In this document: in pieces, positions 6,250 through 6,650 of the stretch | How the letters are laid out: each line of letters begins with the position of its first letter | How positions within the stretch are numbered: position 1 is the stretch's first letter | NCBI GenBank assembly: GCA_945871545.1 | Contig: CAMBWJ010000106.1 | Span: 1 to 6,650 of the forward strand | Source: an uncultured Clostridia bacterium | GTDB lineage: Bacteria; Bacillota_A; Clostridia; Christensenellales; Aristaeellaceae | DNA length: 6,650 bases | Reading direction: 5' to 3' | Made by a program: the position numbers and the translations under genes | The notes under the pieces: model-generated | Databases searched by the model: none | Seen by the model: the letters and a program-made list of their open reading frames with translations, nothing else | What the model was told of the DNA's origin: nothing

Positions 6250-6650
6250 ATGGATCTGCGCGATGTTCTGGCAAAGTTGAAAACCGAAAACGGTTTGACC
6301 ACCGACCAGCTCTCACAAATCTCCGGCGTGCCGAAGGGGACGCTGAACAAGCTGCTCAACGGCGAGACCCGCAACCCCACCGGCAGCACGCTGAAGAAGA
6401 TTGCGGACGCGCTGAACTGCCCGGTGGAGCTGCTGTACCCGCGCGACGGGCAGGCGGCGCATACCCTGCGCAACGCCGGAGACGTGCTGAGCGTCCACCG
6501 CAGGGCGATTCCGCTGCTGGGGGAGATCGCCGCCGGGGCGCCCATCTACGCCGACGAGGAGACCGAGCTGATCTTCTGCGACGATTCCCTGAAGTGCGAC
6601 TTTGCGCTGCGGGTGCGGGGCGACAGCAGGATCGGCGCGCGCATCCACGA
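6250..6650 (+). CDS. XRE-family S24 (CI/LexA-like) self-cleaving repressor, 3' end beyond window
   Basis: The visible 133 codons encode an N-terminal helix-turn-helix of the phage CI/Cro type (about residues 5-58; TTDQLSQISGVPKGTLNKLL is the core, 17-36) and the start of an S24 peptidase domain. The segment PLLGEIAAGAPI (88-99) supplies a likely Ala95-Gly96 cleavage site. FALRVRGDS (118-126) supplies the likely catalytic serine S126, 31 residues later, close to the LexA/UmuD spacing. The catalytic lysine should follow beyond the window. Such repressors are inactivated by RecA-stimulated self-cleavage during DNA damage. The usual Met after GDS is Arg here. The ATG at 6250 has GGAGG eight bases upstream. 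The gene is divergent from terS and is the obvious binder of the four CCG-N4-CGG sites, one of which lies in its own codons 11-16. Confidence 0.94.
   Translation, partial: MDLRDVLAKLKTENGLTTDQLSQISGVPKGTLNKLLNGETRNPTGSTLKKIADALNCPVELLYPRDGQAAHTLRNAGDVLSVHRRAIPLLGEIAAGAPIYADEETELIFCDDSLKCDFALRVRGDSRIGARIH
6281..6296. promoter_or_regulatory. Operator-like site 4 inside the repressor gene, AAACCG-AAAA-CGGTTT
   Basis: A perfect 6-bp inverted repeat with the same 4-bp spacing and CCG/CGG core as sites 1-3. It falls about 65 bp past the predicted repressor transcription start, where it could act as a roadblock or looping site for autoregulation. It is inside a coding region, so it could partly reflect codon choice; the perfect arms argue otherwise. 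Confidence 0.6.

Noticed and set aside
6222..6545. Minus-strand open frame opposite the repressor
   Set aside because: The plus frame has clear HTH and S24 motifs with a good start; the antisense frame has none.

Overview
The window looks like chromosome from a high-GC Gram-positive member of the Clostridia, probably a gut anaerobe. The evidence is strong GGAGG-type ribosome binding sites, sigma-A-like promoters in short AT-rich gaps, a clostridial AspB-type aminotransferase, a short (472 aa) CstA transporter, and phage genes typical of Clostridia. The genus is not identifiable from this sequence alone. Coding DNA is GC-rich, which creates many long antisense open frames that are not genes.

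Layout, left to right: (1) 1-1956, minus strand, the N-terminal 652 codons of a glycogen/alpha-glucan phosphorylase (glgP), cut by the window edge. (2) 1957-2332, an AT-rich divergent promoter region. (3) 2333-3532, plus strand, a class I/II PLP aminotransferase of the aspartate aminotransferase type, followed by a strong intrinsic terminator. (4) 3669-5087, minus strand, a CstA-family peptide/pyruvate transporter convergent with the aminotransferase. (5) 5263-6066, minus strand, two phage-type genes: a terminase small subunit (terS) and, downstream, a small holin-like membrane protein. (6) 6067-6249, a compact divergent control region. (7) 6250-6650, plus strand, the N-terminal part of an XRE/S24 (CI/LexA-like) repressor, cut by the right edge.

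The first four blocks are ordinary housekeeping carbon and nitrogen metabolism: glucan breakdown, transamination, and peptide or pyruvate uptake. They are separate transcription units, and nothing shows joint regulation.

The right end is the interesting part. A self-cleaving-type repressor faces a terS plus holin-like unit with no large terminase, portal or capsid gene before host genes resume. Between them lie two near-consensus promoters and four copies of an inverted repeat with core CCG-N4-CGG. One copy fills the spacer of the terS promoter, one covers its predicted start site, one sits just upstream of the repressor promoter, and one lies inside the repressor coding sequence. This looks like an intact phage-style switch, probably released by DNA damage, controlling a minimal terS/holin-like output. 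It could be a satellite end, a prophage remnant with a preserved switch, or a domesticated module. The sequence beyond 6650 is needed to tell which.
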